From contig SDWL01000009.1 in NCBI GenBank assembly GCA_004195315.1, positions 1 to 21,227 of the forward strand: a stretch of 21,227 nucleotides of DNA, given 5' to 3'. The position numbers and the translations under genes were made by a program. Positions 1-7,967 of the stretch are shown here, one piece after another. Every line of letters starts with the position of its first letter. The stretch's first letter is position 1. Below the pieces are notes generated by a model. That model had not been told where the DNA came from. It did not search any database and saw only the letters and a program-made list of their open reading frames with translations. The stretch is from Lutibacter sp. (GTDB lineage Bacteria > Bacteroidota > Bacteroidia > Flavobacteriales > Flavobacteriaceae).

Positions 1-19
1 AGATGTGTATAAGAGACAG
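1..19 (+). other. Tn5 mosaic-end sequencing adapter (artefact)
   Basis: The first 19 bases, AGATGTGTATAAGAGACAG, are exactly the transposon mosaic end used in tagmentation sequencing libraries. The reverse complement sits at the other end of the window. This is library sequence left untrimmed on the contig, not part of the genome. It truncates the gene that begins immediately after it. Confidence 0.97.
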
Positions 20-1332
20 TTTATAAGCTGTTCACATGGTCCCGGTGGAGTTCTATCAAAAAAGTAGATGTCATCATCTCCTTTTCCTGAATTTCTATTA
101 GAACATACAAACCCGTTATTAGCTTGTTCATTAACAATATAACCAAAATCATCTAATACACTATTAAGAGGTGTTCCTAAATTTTCGGGAGTTTCGAAAA
201 CATCCTTAAAGTAACTTTCAAAAACATCTAACCCACCAATACCTAAATGCCCATCAGATGAAAAATACAGCATATTATCTGTAACAAAAGGAAACATTTC
301 TCTTCCTGTAGTATTAATTGTTGTTCCCAAATTTCTAGGCTGAGAGTATTTATCATTTCCTAAAACGTCAACAACAAAAATATCTGTAGCACCAATAGTT
401 CCTGGCATATCTGAAACAAAATAAAGCTTAGTCCCATCTTTACTTAATGCAGGATGACCTACAGAATATTCCTCGCTATTAAATGGCAATTCTTTACTGT
501 TTTTCCATTCAATTTCACCATCATTTCCAACAACTGCAGTAGCACTATACAGTTTCAATCTATTTACACTTCCATTTTTAGCAGTCCAATTCTCATTATA
601 ATTGTTTCTCGTATAATATACCTTTTTTAAATCAGAAGAAAAAGACAACGTTGCTTCATGAAATTTAGAATTCAATACTTTAGAAAATTCTTTGTCCGTT
701 ATTACATCATTACCTTCGGAACTAATAGAACCAATGTAAAGGTTTAAAAAAGGTGGTTGATTCCAATGATATTTACTTGTTTGATAATAGGATGAATCTA
801 TTGCAGATGCATAAATTAATTTATTACCATAATACATGGGACCAAAATCTGAAAAAACGGTATTTATAGAAAGGTTATTTAATTCAAATTCTTGTTCTTG
901 CCCCAAGAGATTTTTTATTTCAATTTTCTTTTGAGTGCTATTCAAAACATTTAAAATTTTTCGCTTTTCTGAAAATTCCTTCATCCATTTTTTTGCTGTG
1001 CCATATTTTCCAATACCTTGAAAAGTATGTGCATATCTGAAAATATATTCCGCATCAACTATTTCTCTATAATCGGTAATTAATTTACCATACCATTTAT
1101 TTGCACTCTCCATGTTGGTATTAAAATAATAGGCATCACCAACCTTTTGAAGTATTTCTTCAGATTTATCACCTTCGGCAATAGCTTTTTCATATAGCTT
1201 GGATGCTTCTATATATTGCATTTTATTAAAAAAAGAATCAGCATTCTTATATTTTTCTTGGGCAGAACTTAAAGCTGTAATACCTATAAAAATTAAGAAT
1301 GTTATTTTTTTGTAAAGATGAAGATATTTCAT
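20..1332 (-). CDS. OmpA/PD40-family outer-membrane protein, C-terminus cut off by contig end
   Basis: An open frame of about 437 codons runs from an ATG at 1332 leftward into the adapter without a stop, so the gene is partial at its 3' end. The product starts with a signal peptide (hydrophobic residues about 9-20, cleavage near SSAQ at 22-25). TPR-like helices follow at about 28-120, then PD40/WD40-like propeller repeats at about 155-428, seen in motifs such as SKDGTKLYFVSD (297-308), LYFSSDGHLGIGGLDVFE (355-372) and GKGDDDIYFFD (416-426). This order (TPR, propeller, then usually a carboxypeptidase-regulatory-like domain and a C-terminal OmpA peptidoglycan-binding domain) is typical of Bacteroidota envelope proteins, including the type IX secretion component PorE and its paralogues. 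The OmpA domain would lie in the missing part. I cannot tell PorE from its paralogues. The start codon is supported by the signal peptide. Confidence 0.85.
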
Positions 1333-1400
1333 TTTGGTAGGGTTTGAGGTTGGTTAATCATCTATTTGTATTCAACTGATAAAAATACAAAAAAAAGATT

Positions 1401-1437
1401 AAACCGTATTTTTTATTTACAAATAAACATACGGTTT
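1401..1437 (-). terminator. Terminator-like hairpin upstream of the PD40/OmpA gene
   Basis: AAACCGTAT (1401-1409) pairs perfectly with ATACGGTTT (1429-1437), and the inside pairs further (TTTATTT with AAATAAA). Read on the minus strand the hairpin is followed by eight T residues (1388-1396 region) and a second T-rich stretch, the form of an intrinsic terminator. It points toward the gene starting at 1332, about 70 bases upstream of its ATG. No recognisable minus-strand gene precedes it, so it may be a leader attenuator or the terminator of a lost gene. Confidence 0.55.
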
Positions 1438-1545
1438 TAAATTATTTTAAATATCCTCCTATTTCAAGCTTCATTTCTAAAACTATTCATTAAATTGGCA
1501 CCCTTATAATACTAGTATTCTAAATTTAAATCTCCCATTTTAATC

Positions 1546-2217
1546 ATGAAAAACTTTATAATACTTATCTGTTCATTCTTATTTATATCTTGTTCCGTGT
1601 CTACAAAAATAGTTGATAAACCCATCATTTTTGACGATGAAAGGGAGTTCTTAACTTTACAGTATATGCAAGAAAGGTATGGGATTGAAAAAAAATCATC
1701 AACAATTGAACCTAAAATGATTGTTTTGCATTGGACTGCAATTCCTACTTTACAAAAAACCTTTGAAGCATTTGAGCAATCTAAAATTTCAAGTCATAGA
1801 CCTGATATTAAAAATGCGAGTGAACTAAACGTTTCGTCCCAGTTTCTAGTTGATCAAGATGGAACTATTTATAGATTAATGCCCGAAACTACTATGGCTA
1901 GACATGTTATTGGGTTAAACCATTGTGCAATAGGGATAGAAATTGTTGGAGGCACAAAAGATAAACCCCTAACAAAAGCCCAATTAAAATCGAATATTAA
2001 ATTGGTAAAATACCTTGCTTCAAAATACAATATTGATTATTTGATTGGTCATTATGAATACACTAATTTTGTAGGCCATGAACTTTGGCTCGAAAAAGAT
2101 GCAAATTATAGAACAAAAAAAACAGACCCTGGAAAAGATTTTCTTGAGGGTGTGAAAAAGGCAACTAAAAAATTTAATTTTAAACCTACACCTCCAATCA
2201 AAGTTTCTGAAATTTAA
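1546..2217 (+). CDS. N-acetylmuramoyl-L-alanine amidase (Amidase_2), lipoprotein
   Basis: This 223-residue protein cleaves the amide bond between N-acetylmuramic acid and L-alanine in peptidoglycan. The N-terminus is a lipoprotein signal (hydrophobic 4-15, lipobox FISC with Cys16), so it should be anchored to a membrane facing the periplasm. The Amidase_2 fold follows: the first zinc ligand His62 in VLHWT, the core SSQFLVDQDGTIYRL (97-111), the ARH...NHCAIGIE stretch (119-132) with the conserved Glu, then His169 in IGHYEY and Asp194 in KTDPG. The spacing between His169 and Asp194 is about 15 residues longer than in AmpD. The extra loop carries His178 and aromatic residues. The gene stands alone between a divergent envelope-protein gene and the penicillin-acylase unit. 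Peptidoglycan recycling or cell-wall remodelling is the likely role. The family call is firm; the exact substrate (anhydro-muropeptide or intact wall) is not. Confidence 0.9.
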   Translation: MKNFIILICSFLFISCSVSTKIVDKPIIFDDEREFLTLQYMQERYGIEKKSSTIEPKMIVLHWTAIPTLQKTFEAFEQSKISSHRPDIKNASELNVSSQFLVDQDGTIYRLMPETTMARHVIGLNHCAIGIEIVGGTKDKPLTKAQLKSNIKLVKYLASKYNIDYLIGHYEYTNFVGHELWLEKDANYRTKKTDPGKDFLEGVKKATKKFNFKPTPPIKVSEI

Positions 2218-2225
2218 AAATTTAC

Positions 2226-2271
2226 CTGTTTTCAATAAATTAATATTGCTATTAATTATTTGAAAAAACAG
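2226..2271 (+). terminator. Stem-loop after the amidase gene
   Basis: Eight bases past the amidase stop, 2226-2244 and 2251-2271 form a long imperfect inverted repeat (CTGTTTT...ATTAAT against ATTAAT...AAAACAG) with a 6-base loop and a two-base bulge. There is no strong T-run after it, so it is either a weak terminator or a 3' mRNA stabiliser. Confidence 0.4.
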
Positions 2272-2482
2272 TTAATATCGTGTTACTCATTTTGACTAAA
2301 CCTGATTCTTCATTTCTTACTTTTGATTTTCAAATTCAATATAAATATACCTATTAACAATATTAAAAATCTAATAACTTAACTGTTCCAAACTGTTTAT
2401 TATTTCTCTTCAATAATTTTTTAAGCCTATATTTTATAGCTCAAGTATTGTTTTTATTTTTAAATGAATGCTTTTACAACTA
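2272..2482. other. Gene-free AT-rich spacer
   Basis: The spacer between the amidase and the penicillin-acylase gene is very AT-rich with no convincing coding frame. Apart from the stem-loop at its left end and the promoter at its right end I see nothing in it. The minus-strand open frame entering from the right (2434-2709) lies opposite a well-supported gene and has no recognisable product. Confidence 0.5.
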
Positions 2483-2512
2483 TTTGTTATCCCATATAAA
2501 ATACTATCTTTG
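2483..2512 (+). promoter_or_regulatory. Bacteroidota-type promoter for the penicillin-acylase unit
   Basis: TTTG at 2483-2486 and TATCTTTG at 2505-2512 match the Bacteroidota housekeeping elements (-33 TTTG and -7 TANNTTTG) with an 18-base spacer. The -7 box ends 28 bases before the ATG at 2541. This leaves a short leader with no purine-rich ribosome site, as is usual in this phylum. Confidence 0.6.
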
Positions 2513-2540
2513 AAATAACTATCTAAAATCACTATTTTCA

Positions 2541-4931
2541 ATGCGTATTTTAAAGAAAATCTTAATCTTAATAGCAGTTTTAATTCTTCTTGCAATAATA
2601 GGTGGTTCTGTTTATTATAACAGCATAAAACCAACATATTCAGGCAACATTTCCGTGTCAGGTATTTCAAATGAAACTTCTGTTTATTTTGACGATTATG
2701 GCGTGCCACATATTTATGCTGAAAATGAATTAGATGCTGTAACTGTATTAGGTTATGTTCATGCTCAAGACCGTCTTTGGCAAATGGAACTCATACGAAG
2801 AATTGCTCCAGGAAGGTTTTCTGAAATATTTGGAGATATAATGGTGAAAAGTGATCAGTTTTTTGTGAGTTTAGGTATTGAAGAAGCTTCAAAAAAATCA
2901 ATAGAAAAATTAGATAAAAATGGTGAAGTTTATAAACTTGCAGTTGCTTATTTAAATGGTGTAAATCAGTTTATTGATAATGGACCTACGCCTATTGAGT
3001 TTACTTTAATTGGGATTGAAAAAGAGCACTATCAATTAAATGATATTTATAATATTATGGGTTATATGTCTTTCAGCTTTGCAATGGCTCAAAAAACAGA
3101 TCCATTATTAAGTGTGTTGAAAGAGAAGCTTGGCGACACTTATTTAAAAGAACTAGGTATAGATATTAACCCAAATACAGTACTTATAAAAAATGCGAAT
3201 CCAGCAATTGAGAGTTATTCAAAAATGGTTTCTACTTTAAATGATATTATGAGAAATGTTCCTACTCCTCCTTTTATTGGAAGTAATAGTTGGGTGGTTT
3301 CTCCTAAAAAAACCACCACAGGAAATGTATTATTTGCCAACGACCCACATATTGAGTTTTCACAACCGGCAGTTTGGTATGAAGCCCATATTTCAACACC
3401 AAATTACGAATTGTATGGCTATCATTTAGCAGGTGTTCCTTTTCCTTTATTAGGTCACAATAGAAATTATGCGTACGGTTTAACCATGTTTGAAAATGAT
3501 GATATTGATTTTTACAAAGAAGAAAACCACCCTACAGATAAGAATAAATACAAAACGCCTAATGGATACGAAGATTATAAAACTGTAAATAAAACCATCA
3601 AAGTAAAAGATGCTAAAGATGTTATTCTTACTATTAGAAGCTCTCGCCACGGACCAATTATGAACGATGTAATTGATGCCATTTCACAAACAAATCCAAT
3701 TGCAATGTCATGGGTATTTACACAATTTGAAAGTGATATGTTAGATGCACTTTACACTATTTCAAGAGCAACTGAGATGAACGATGTTAAAAAAGGTGCT
3801 TCTATGATTAACGCACCAGGTTTAAACATTATGTATGGTGACGCTAAAGGAAATGTAGCTTGGTGGGCAGCGGGTAAATTATACAAACACAAACCTCATG
3901 TAAATACAAAATTTATTTTAGATGGTGCTTCTGGAGAAGATGACCCTGTTGAGTATTTAGATTTTGATCAGAATCCAATGGCTGAAAATCCATCTTGGAA
4001 TTATGTATATTCTGCAAACAATCAACCTGATACTATTGCAAATATATTATATCCTGGTTATTATTTACCCGAAGATAGAGCTAAACGTATTACTCAGTTA
4101 TTAGAACCAAAAAATAATTGGAACAAAGAAACCATGTCTGAAATGATTACCGATGTAACTTCTGCTGTTTCGCCAAATGTTATTAAAGAATTTGTTTCAA
4201 ACATTGATTTTAATTCATTCAATAAAAATGAACAAAGAGCTATTGATATACTTCAACTTTGGGATGGATCTAATACTGTAGAAGCAGTTGCGCCAACTAT
4301 TTATAATAAATTGGTTTACGTTTACTTAAAAAATACTTTTGAAGATGAATTGGGTGAAGAACTATTCAAACAATTTTTAAATACACATTTATCAAAAAGA
4401 GTTATTGCAAATCAAATTAAAAAAGATACTTCAATTTGGTGGGACAATGCTACAACACTAGATAAAATTGAAACTAAAAAAAATATATTATCAAAATCTT
4501 TGGTTGAAACTGTTACTTCTTTAGAAAAACAACTTGGGAAAGATATAAATAGTTGGCATTGGGGAAAAGTTCATACCTTAGAGCATCAGCATCCATTAGG
4601 AGCTATTGCGGCTTTAAAAGAATATTTTAATGTGGGGCCTTTTCCAATAAATGGGGCAAGTGAAGTAATTAACAACAGAGGTTATGAGTATAATAAACCT
4701 GGATTATACGAGGTAAATGCAGGCCCTTCTACCAGAAGAATTATTGATTTTTCTGATGTAGAAAATAGCATCAGTATTTTACCAACTGGACAATCAGGAA
4801 ATCCTTTTAGCAAACATTATAAAGATCAGGCTGAAATGTATAACAAAGGTGAATTCAGAAAAATGAAAATAAATAAAGAAGAAATTTTACGTGTTTCAAC
4901 TAAATTAACTATTCAACCAAAAAATGAATAA
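2541..4931 (+). CDS. Penicillin-acylase family protein (S45 N-terminal nucleophile hydrolase)
   Basis: This 796-residue enzyme belongs to the penicillin amidase / acyl-homoserine-lactone acylase family, made as one chain and self-cleaved into alpha and beta subunits. Residues 4-25 form one hydrophobic segment after a basic start, so the protein is exported and may stay membrane-anchored. The alpha part has the family signature YGVPHIYAENELDAVTVLGY (53-72) and HAQDRLWQME (74-83). The cleavage site and nucleophile are in IGSNSW: Gly247 before Ser248, which becomes the beta-subunit N-terminus. The oxyanion-hole Asn lies in YSANNQP (490-496), and GHNRNYAYGLT (305-315) and RHGP (369-372) are further family blocks. 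The C-terminal NGASEVINN block is also present, so the gene looks intact. It overlaps the next gene by 8 bases. The acyl substrate cannot be read from sequence; a periplasmic amide such as an N-acyl signal or lipid is possible. Confidence 0.92.
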   Translation: MRILKKILILIAVLILLAIIGGSVYYNSIKPTYSGNISVSGISNETSVYFDDYGVPHIYAENELDAVTVLGYVHAQDRLWQMELIRRIAPGRFSEIFGDIMVKSDQFFVSLGIEEASKKSIEKLDKNGEVYKLAVAYLNGVNQFIDNGPTPIEFTLIGIEKEHYQLNDIYNIMGYMSFSFAMAQKTDPLLSVLKEKLGDTYLKELGIDINPNTVLIKNANPAIESYSKMVSTLNDIMRNVPTPPFIGSNSWVVSPKKTTTGNVLFANDPHIEFSQPAVWYEAHISTPNYELYGYHLAGVPFPLLGHNRNYAYGLTMFENDDIDFYKEENHPTDKNKYKTPNGYEDYKTVNKTIKVKDAKDVILTIRSSRHGPIMNDVIDAISQTNPIAMSWVFTQFESDMLDALYTISRATEMNDVKKGASMINAPGLNIMYGDAKGNVAWWAAGKLYKHKPHVNTKFILDGASGEDDPVEYLDFDQNPMAENPSWNYVYSANNQPDTIANILYPGYYLPEDRAKRITQLLEPKNNWNKETMSEMITDVTSAVSPNVIKEFVSNIDFNSFNKNEQRAIDILQLWDGSNTVEAVAPTIYNKLVYVYLKNTFEDELGEELFKQFLNTHLSKRVIANQIKKDTSIWWDNATTLDKIETKKNILSKSLVETVTSLEKQLGKDINSWHWGKVHTLEHQHPLGAIAALKEYFNVGPFPINGASEVINNRGYEYNKPGLYEVNAGPSTRRIIDFSDVENSISILPTGQSGNPFSKHYKDQAEMYNKGEFRKMKINKEEILRVSTKLTIQPKNE

Positions 4932-5958
4932 AAGAATAACCATAAAGCAAATTGCTAAAACATTATCTGTTTCTATTTCAACAGTTTCAAAAGCATTAAA
5001 TGACAGCTATGAAATTAGTGATGAAACTAAAAAACGAATTCAAGAATACGCTAAATTACATAGGTACAAACCCAATACTTTAGCCTTAAGTTTACAAAAT
5101 AAAAAAACTAAAACTATAGGGATTCTAATTCCTAATATTCTTACTTATTATTTTGCCAGAGTTTTACGAGGTATTGAAAAAGTAACCACAGAAAGAGGGT
5201 ACAATATTATTACATGCATTACTAATGAATCTTTCAAAAAAGAAGTAGACACTATAGAAATGCTTTCTAATGGAACCATTGATGGTTTTATAGCTTGTCT
5301 TTCTAGGGAAACTTTAAAAATTAAAAACTTTGATCACTTTCATAGTGTTTTAGAAGATGGAACACCAATAGTACTTTATGACCGTGTTCATAAAAACATT
5401 AATTGTGACAAAGTAGTTACAGACAATATTAAAAGTGCATATAAAGCTACACGTTTTTTAATGCGATCTGAATGTAAAAATATTGCTCTTATATCTACTT
5501 CAGAAGGATTAAAAATAAATAAATTTAGGGTAAAAGGATATTTAAAAGCACTAACTAAATATGGTATTGAACCTAATGAAAGTATTATTATTCGTCAAGA
5601 AAATGAAATTGGTTTAACTGAACGAATTCATGAAATGCTAGATACTAATAAAGTTGATGGAATTTTTACTATTGATGAAGTTTCTGGAGCAATAACAACA
5701 CAGGTTCTAAATAAAAGAAATATTAAAATCCCTGAAGATATTTCTATTGTTGGATTTACAAACGGTATTTTGTCTAGATATACTGCGCCGCCATTAACTA
5801 GTGTTAACCGTTTTGCACATACAACTGGTGAAGTTGCAGCAAAAAGGTTAATTGATAAAATTGAAGAAAAAATTGAATTTGATGATATTAAAACTGAAAT
5901 TATTAGAACTGAATTAGTTGAACGAGATTCAACAAAAAAAATGTTTGTTAAGTTTTAA
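4924..5958 (+). CDS. LacI-family transcriptional regulator
   Basis: This 344-residue DNA-binding repressor/activator has an N-terminal LacI helix-turn-helix at about 4-29 (ITIKQIAKTLSVSISTVSKAL) and a hinge helix around 50-60 (YKPNTLALSLQ). From about 63 a periplasmic-binding-protein-like effector domain begins with TIGILIPNI, continues through the VDGIFTIDE block, and ends with the IPEDISIVGFTN and PPLTSVNR blocks typical of the family. The ATG overlaps the end of the penicillin-acylase gene (ATGAATAA, 4924-4931), so the two genes are almost certainly one transcript and probably translationally coupled. Known LacI-family effectors are mostly sugars or nucleosides. The ligand here is unknown, and regulation of the adjacent acylase is an inference from gene order only. 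Confidence 0.93.
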   Translation: MNKRITIKQIAKTLSVSISTVSKALNDSYEISDETKKRIQEYAKLHRYKPNTLALSLQNKKTKTIGILIPNILTYYFARVLRGIEKVTTERGYNIITCITNESFKKEVDTIEMLSNGTIDGFIACLSRETLKIKNFDHFHSVLEDGTPIVLYDRVHKNINCDKVVTDNIKSAYKATRFLMRSECKNIALISTSEGLKINKFRVKGYLKALTKYGIEPNESIIIRQENEIGLTERIHEMLDTNKVDGIFTIDEVSGAITTQVLNKRNIKIPEDISIVGFTNGILSRYTAPPLTSVNRFAHTTGEVAAKRLIDKIEEKIEFDDIKTEIIRTELVERDSTKKMFVKF

Positions 5959-6016
5959 ATAACTCAATGAGCCACGTTTTCAATATATAACAATTCATAA
6001 AATTTCAAAAAACAAA

Positions 6017-6982
6017 CTAATCTTTTATCAACCCAAAAAAATTGGCCACCCAATAAGTGGTATGAAAATTTTTATCCACCGCAAATCTGGCCACATTTCC
6101 TCCTTGCTGTTTTTCTGAACCAGGATCAACTGCCATAGCATGACCTAAATTTTTAATTTCGTATTTTACAATAACCTGACAATTATTTTTGAAGTAGGTA
6201 GTTTTGACAATATCACTGTTTCCATTAAATTCCGGAACCATAGTTGGCTCAGTATCAATTTTATGAATTCCGTTCCATTGCATTTCAATTATTCTGGCAT
6301 TCCTGATATTCACAAACTGATCATCAATACCATGAACTATTACTACATTTGGGTATTTCCCCCCATAATCAGGGTTATTCTCATTTATGGAAGCCACCCA
6401 TTCCTCGTTTGTTTTTACAACTTTTCCTTGCATAGCAGCATATGCAGTTGCTAAATCATTAGCCGCTTTAAATGGAATCCCAGATAAAACAGCCCCTGAC
6501 TTAAACAAATCAGGATAATTTGCTAAGAGTATATTGGTCATTGCGCCACCAGCTGAAATTCCCGTAATGAAAATTTTTGACGGATCAATATCAAAATTTA
6601 GAATAGCATATTGTATCATTTCTCTTATGGTATCAGATTCGCCGTCATTCTTTGAGATATCCGTATTTTCATACCAATTATAACATTTGTTTAAATTATT
6701 CTCCACTTTTTGTTGAGGATACAAAACCATAAAATTGTTTGAATCTGCCAATGAATTCCAGCCGCTTTGGTCTGCAATTTCACTTGCTGTTTGAGCACAA
6801 CCGTGCAAAACCACCACTAAAGGAATACTTTTTTTTATAGGTTTTGAGGGATAAACATACATTTCCAAATTTCCTTTATTGATGCCAAAATCGGTTATTT
6901 TAACCAAATTATTTTGGGAAATGAGCTGAAAACTCATCAGCAATAAAAATAACCCAAGTATGTTTCGAACTTTTTTAATCAT
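6017..6982 (-). CDS. Secreted PHB-depolymerase-family esterase
   Basis: This 321-residue alpha/beta hydrolase belongs to the PHB-depolymerase / LpqC-like esterase family (Esterase_phd). A signal peptide (hydrophobic 9-21, cleavage around ISQ at 21-23) sends it to the periplasm or outside. The oxyanion motif LHGCAQ is at 59-64 and the nucleophile Ser143 sits in the lipase box GISAGG (141-146). The acid is probably Asp221 in HGIDD (217-221) and the base His281 in LGHAMAVDP (279-287), so the triad is complete. No C-terminal sorting domain or carbohydrate module is seen. Family members hydrolyse polyhydroxyalkanoates, but others are feruloyl or acetyl-xylan esterases, so the substrate is open. 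It lies 190 bases downstream of the dehydrogenase that closes the acyl-catabolic operon, on the same strand, and is convergent with the LacI-family gene. It may have its own promoter but its product could feed that pathway. Confidence 0.88.
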   Translation of the reverse strand: MIKKVRNILGLFLLLMSFQLISQNNLVKITDFGINKGNLEMYVYPSKPIKKSIPLVVVLHGCAQTASEIADQSGWNSLADSNNFMVLYPQQKVENNLNKCYNWYENTDISKNDGESDTIREMIQYAILNFDIDPSKIFITGISAGGAMTNILLANYPDLFKSGAVLSGIPFKAANDLATAYAAMQGKVVKTNEEWVASINENNPDYGGKYPNVVIVHGIDDQFVNIRNARIIEMQWNGIHKIDTEPTMVPEFNGNSDIVKTTYFKNNCQVIVKYEIKNLGHAMAVDPGSEKQQGGNVARFAVDKNFHTTYWVANFFGLIKD

Positions 6983-7048
6983 TATATTACACTTTAAAAG
7001 AAGTTAAATTATCAATCCCCAGCATTAAACTTTTACCAATTAATAGAT

Positions 7049-7088
7049 GACAGGAAAATAATTTTTTAATAAATTATGCTGTCTTTTT
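7049..7088 (+). terminator. Stem-loop between esterase and dehydrogenase genes
   Basis: GACAG (7049-7053) pairs with CTGTC (7079-7083), and inside it ATAATTT (7058-7064) pairs with AAATTAT (7071-7077). Five T residues follow on the plus strand (7084-7088). On the minus strand, the direction of both flanking genes, there is no T-run. It could therefore stop antisense transcription from the left, or act only as a processing structure at the end of the operon. The remaining 190-base spacer is AT-rich and featureless. Confidence 0.3.
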
Positions 7089-7172
7089 ACTACAAATTCA
7101 TTTTTAATTTTTTAATTAACTCAAAACTCTTCAAGCTTTAGACACTTTAAGTTATGCTAGATTCTAAAAAAA

Positions 7173-7967
7173 TTATTTTACCAGTCCTTGTGAAATAACC
7201 CCTCCAGTTATCTCAAGCGTTGTTCCAGTAACAGCTTCATTTTGAATAGCGAAAATTAAAGCTTTTACGATTTCATCAATTTTAACCAACCTGCCAATAG
7301 TTACGTCTTTAATAATACTTTCTAACACTTCGGGTTTCATTCCTAATAATAACGGTGTTTCAACATAACCTGGAGCTATACCTACAACACGAATTCCTTT
7401 AATATTTTTGGCATGAAATTCACTGGATAATATTTTTGGCCATAATGCCACAGAAGCCTTTGTTGAACTATAATTTAACTGTCCTAATTGTCCTTCTTTA
7501 TTAATGGAAGAAATGGTAAAAAGAACACCTTCGCATTTATTATCAATCATTCTGCTGGAAGCTTCTCGGATGGTCAAAAACGTTCCCAATAAATTTACAT
7601 TAATCACATCCATAAATTGAGAAGTGCTCATTGTTTTAAATACTTTTCCTGTTTCACGATCTGTGCTTACCATAAATGCATCCCTAAATATTCCTGCGGA
7701 AGGGACTACAATATTTATGGCTCCATAGGTTTCTAGCGCAGTATCCATTAATTTAATAACATCAGCTTCTTGGCTTACGTTTGTTTTCACAGCAATGGCT
7801 TCTCCTCCATTTTTTCTGATTTCTGCAACTTTAGCATTTAAGCCTTCTTCATTCATGTCGCCAAGAACAATTTTAACGCCTAATTTAGCTAATTCCACGG
7901 CTACTCCAGCTCCAATTCCACTAGCTCCTCCTGTAATTACTGCAACTTTGTTTTTTATGTTCATCAT
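7173..7967 (-). CDS. Short-chain dehydrogenase/reductase (NAD-type, probable 3-hydroxyacyl dehydrogenase)
   Basis: This 264-residue classical SDR carries the Rossmann glycine motif TGGASGIG (12-19) and the active-site set Asn125 (in INVNLLGTF), Ser153/154, Tyr166 and Lys170 (NYSSTK). The PG motif APGYVETP (198-205) is also present. Asp37 at the end of the second strand (VLGDMN) is the usual mark of NAD rather than NADP use, which favours oxidation. The loop at about 99-117 is longer than in FabG-like relatives and may shape the substrate pocket. It is the last gene of the operon. Its ATG overlaps the ligase stop (ATGA, 7964-7967), and a second ATG directly follows the first, so the start could be one codon later. 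In context it most likely oxidises a hydroxyacyl-CoA or hydroxy acid made available by the upstream enzymes. The substrate is an inference. Confidence 0.9.
   Translation of the reverse strand: MMNIKNKVAVITGGASGIGAGVAVELAKLGVKIVLGDMNEEGLNAKVAEIRKNGGEAIAVKTNVSQEADVIKLMDTALETYGAINIVVPSAGIFRDAFMVSTDRETGKVFKTMSTSQFMDVINVNLLGTFLTIREASSRMIDNKCEGVLFTISSINKEGQLGQLNYSSTKASVALWPKILSSEFHAKNIKGIRVVGIAPGYVETPLLLGMKPEVLESIIKDVTIGRLVKIDEIVKALIFAIQNEAVTGTTLEITGGVISQGLVK

Noticed and set aside
2510..2541. LacI-family operator upstream of the acylase gene (TTGAAATA ... TATTTTCAA)
   Set aside because: The arms match only with a one-base indel and are 15 bases apart, unlike compact LacI-family palindromes. In AT-rich DNA this is weak.
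2434..2709. Minus-strand 91-codon open frame
   Set aside because: It lies opposite the start of the well-supported penicillin-acylase gene and has no recognisable motif.
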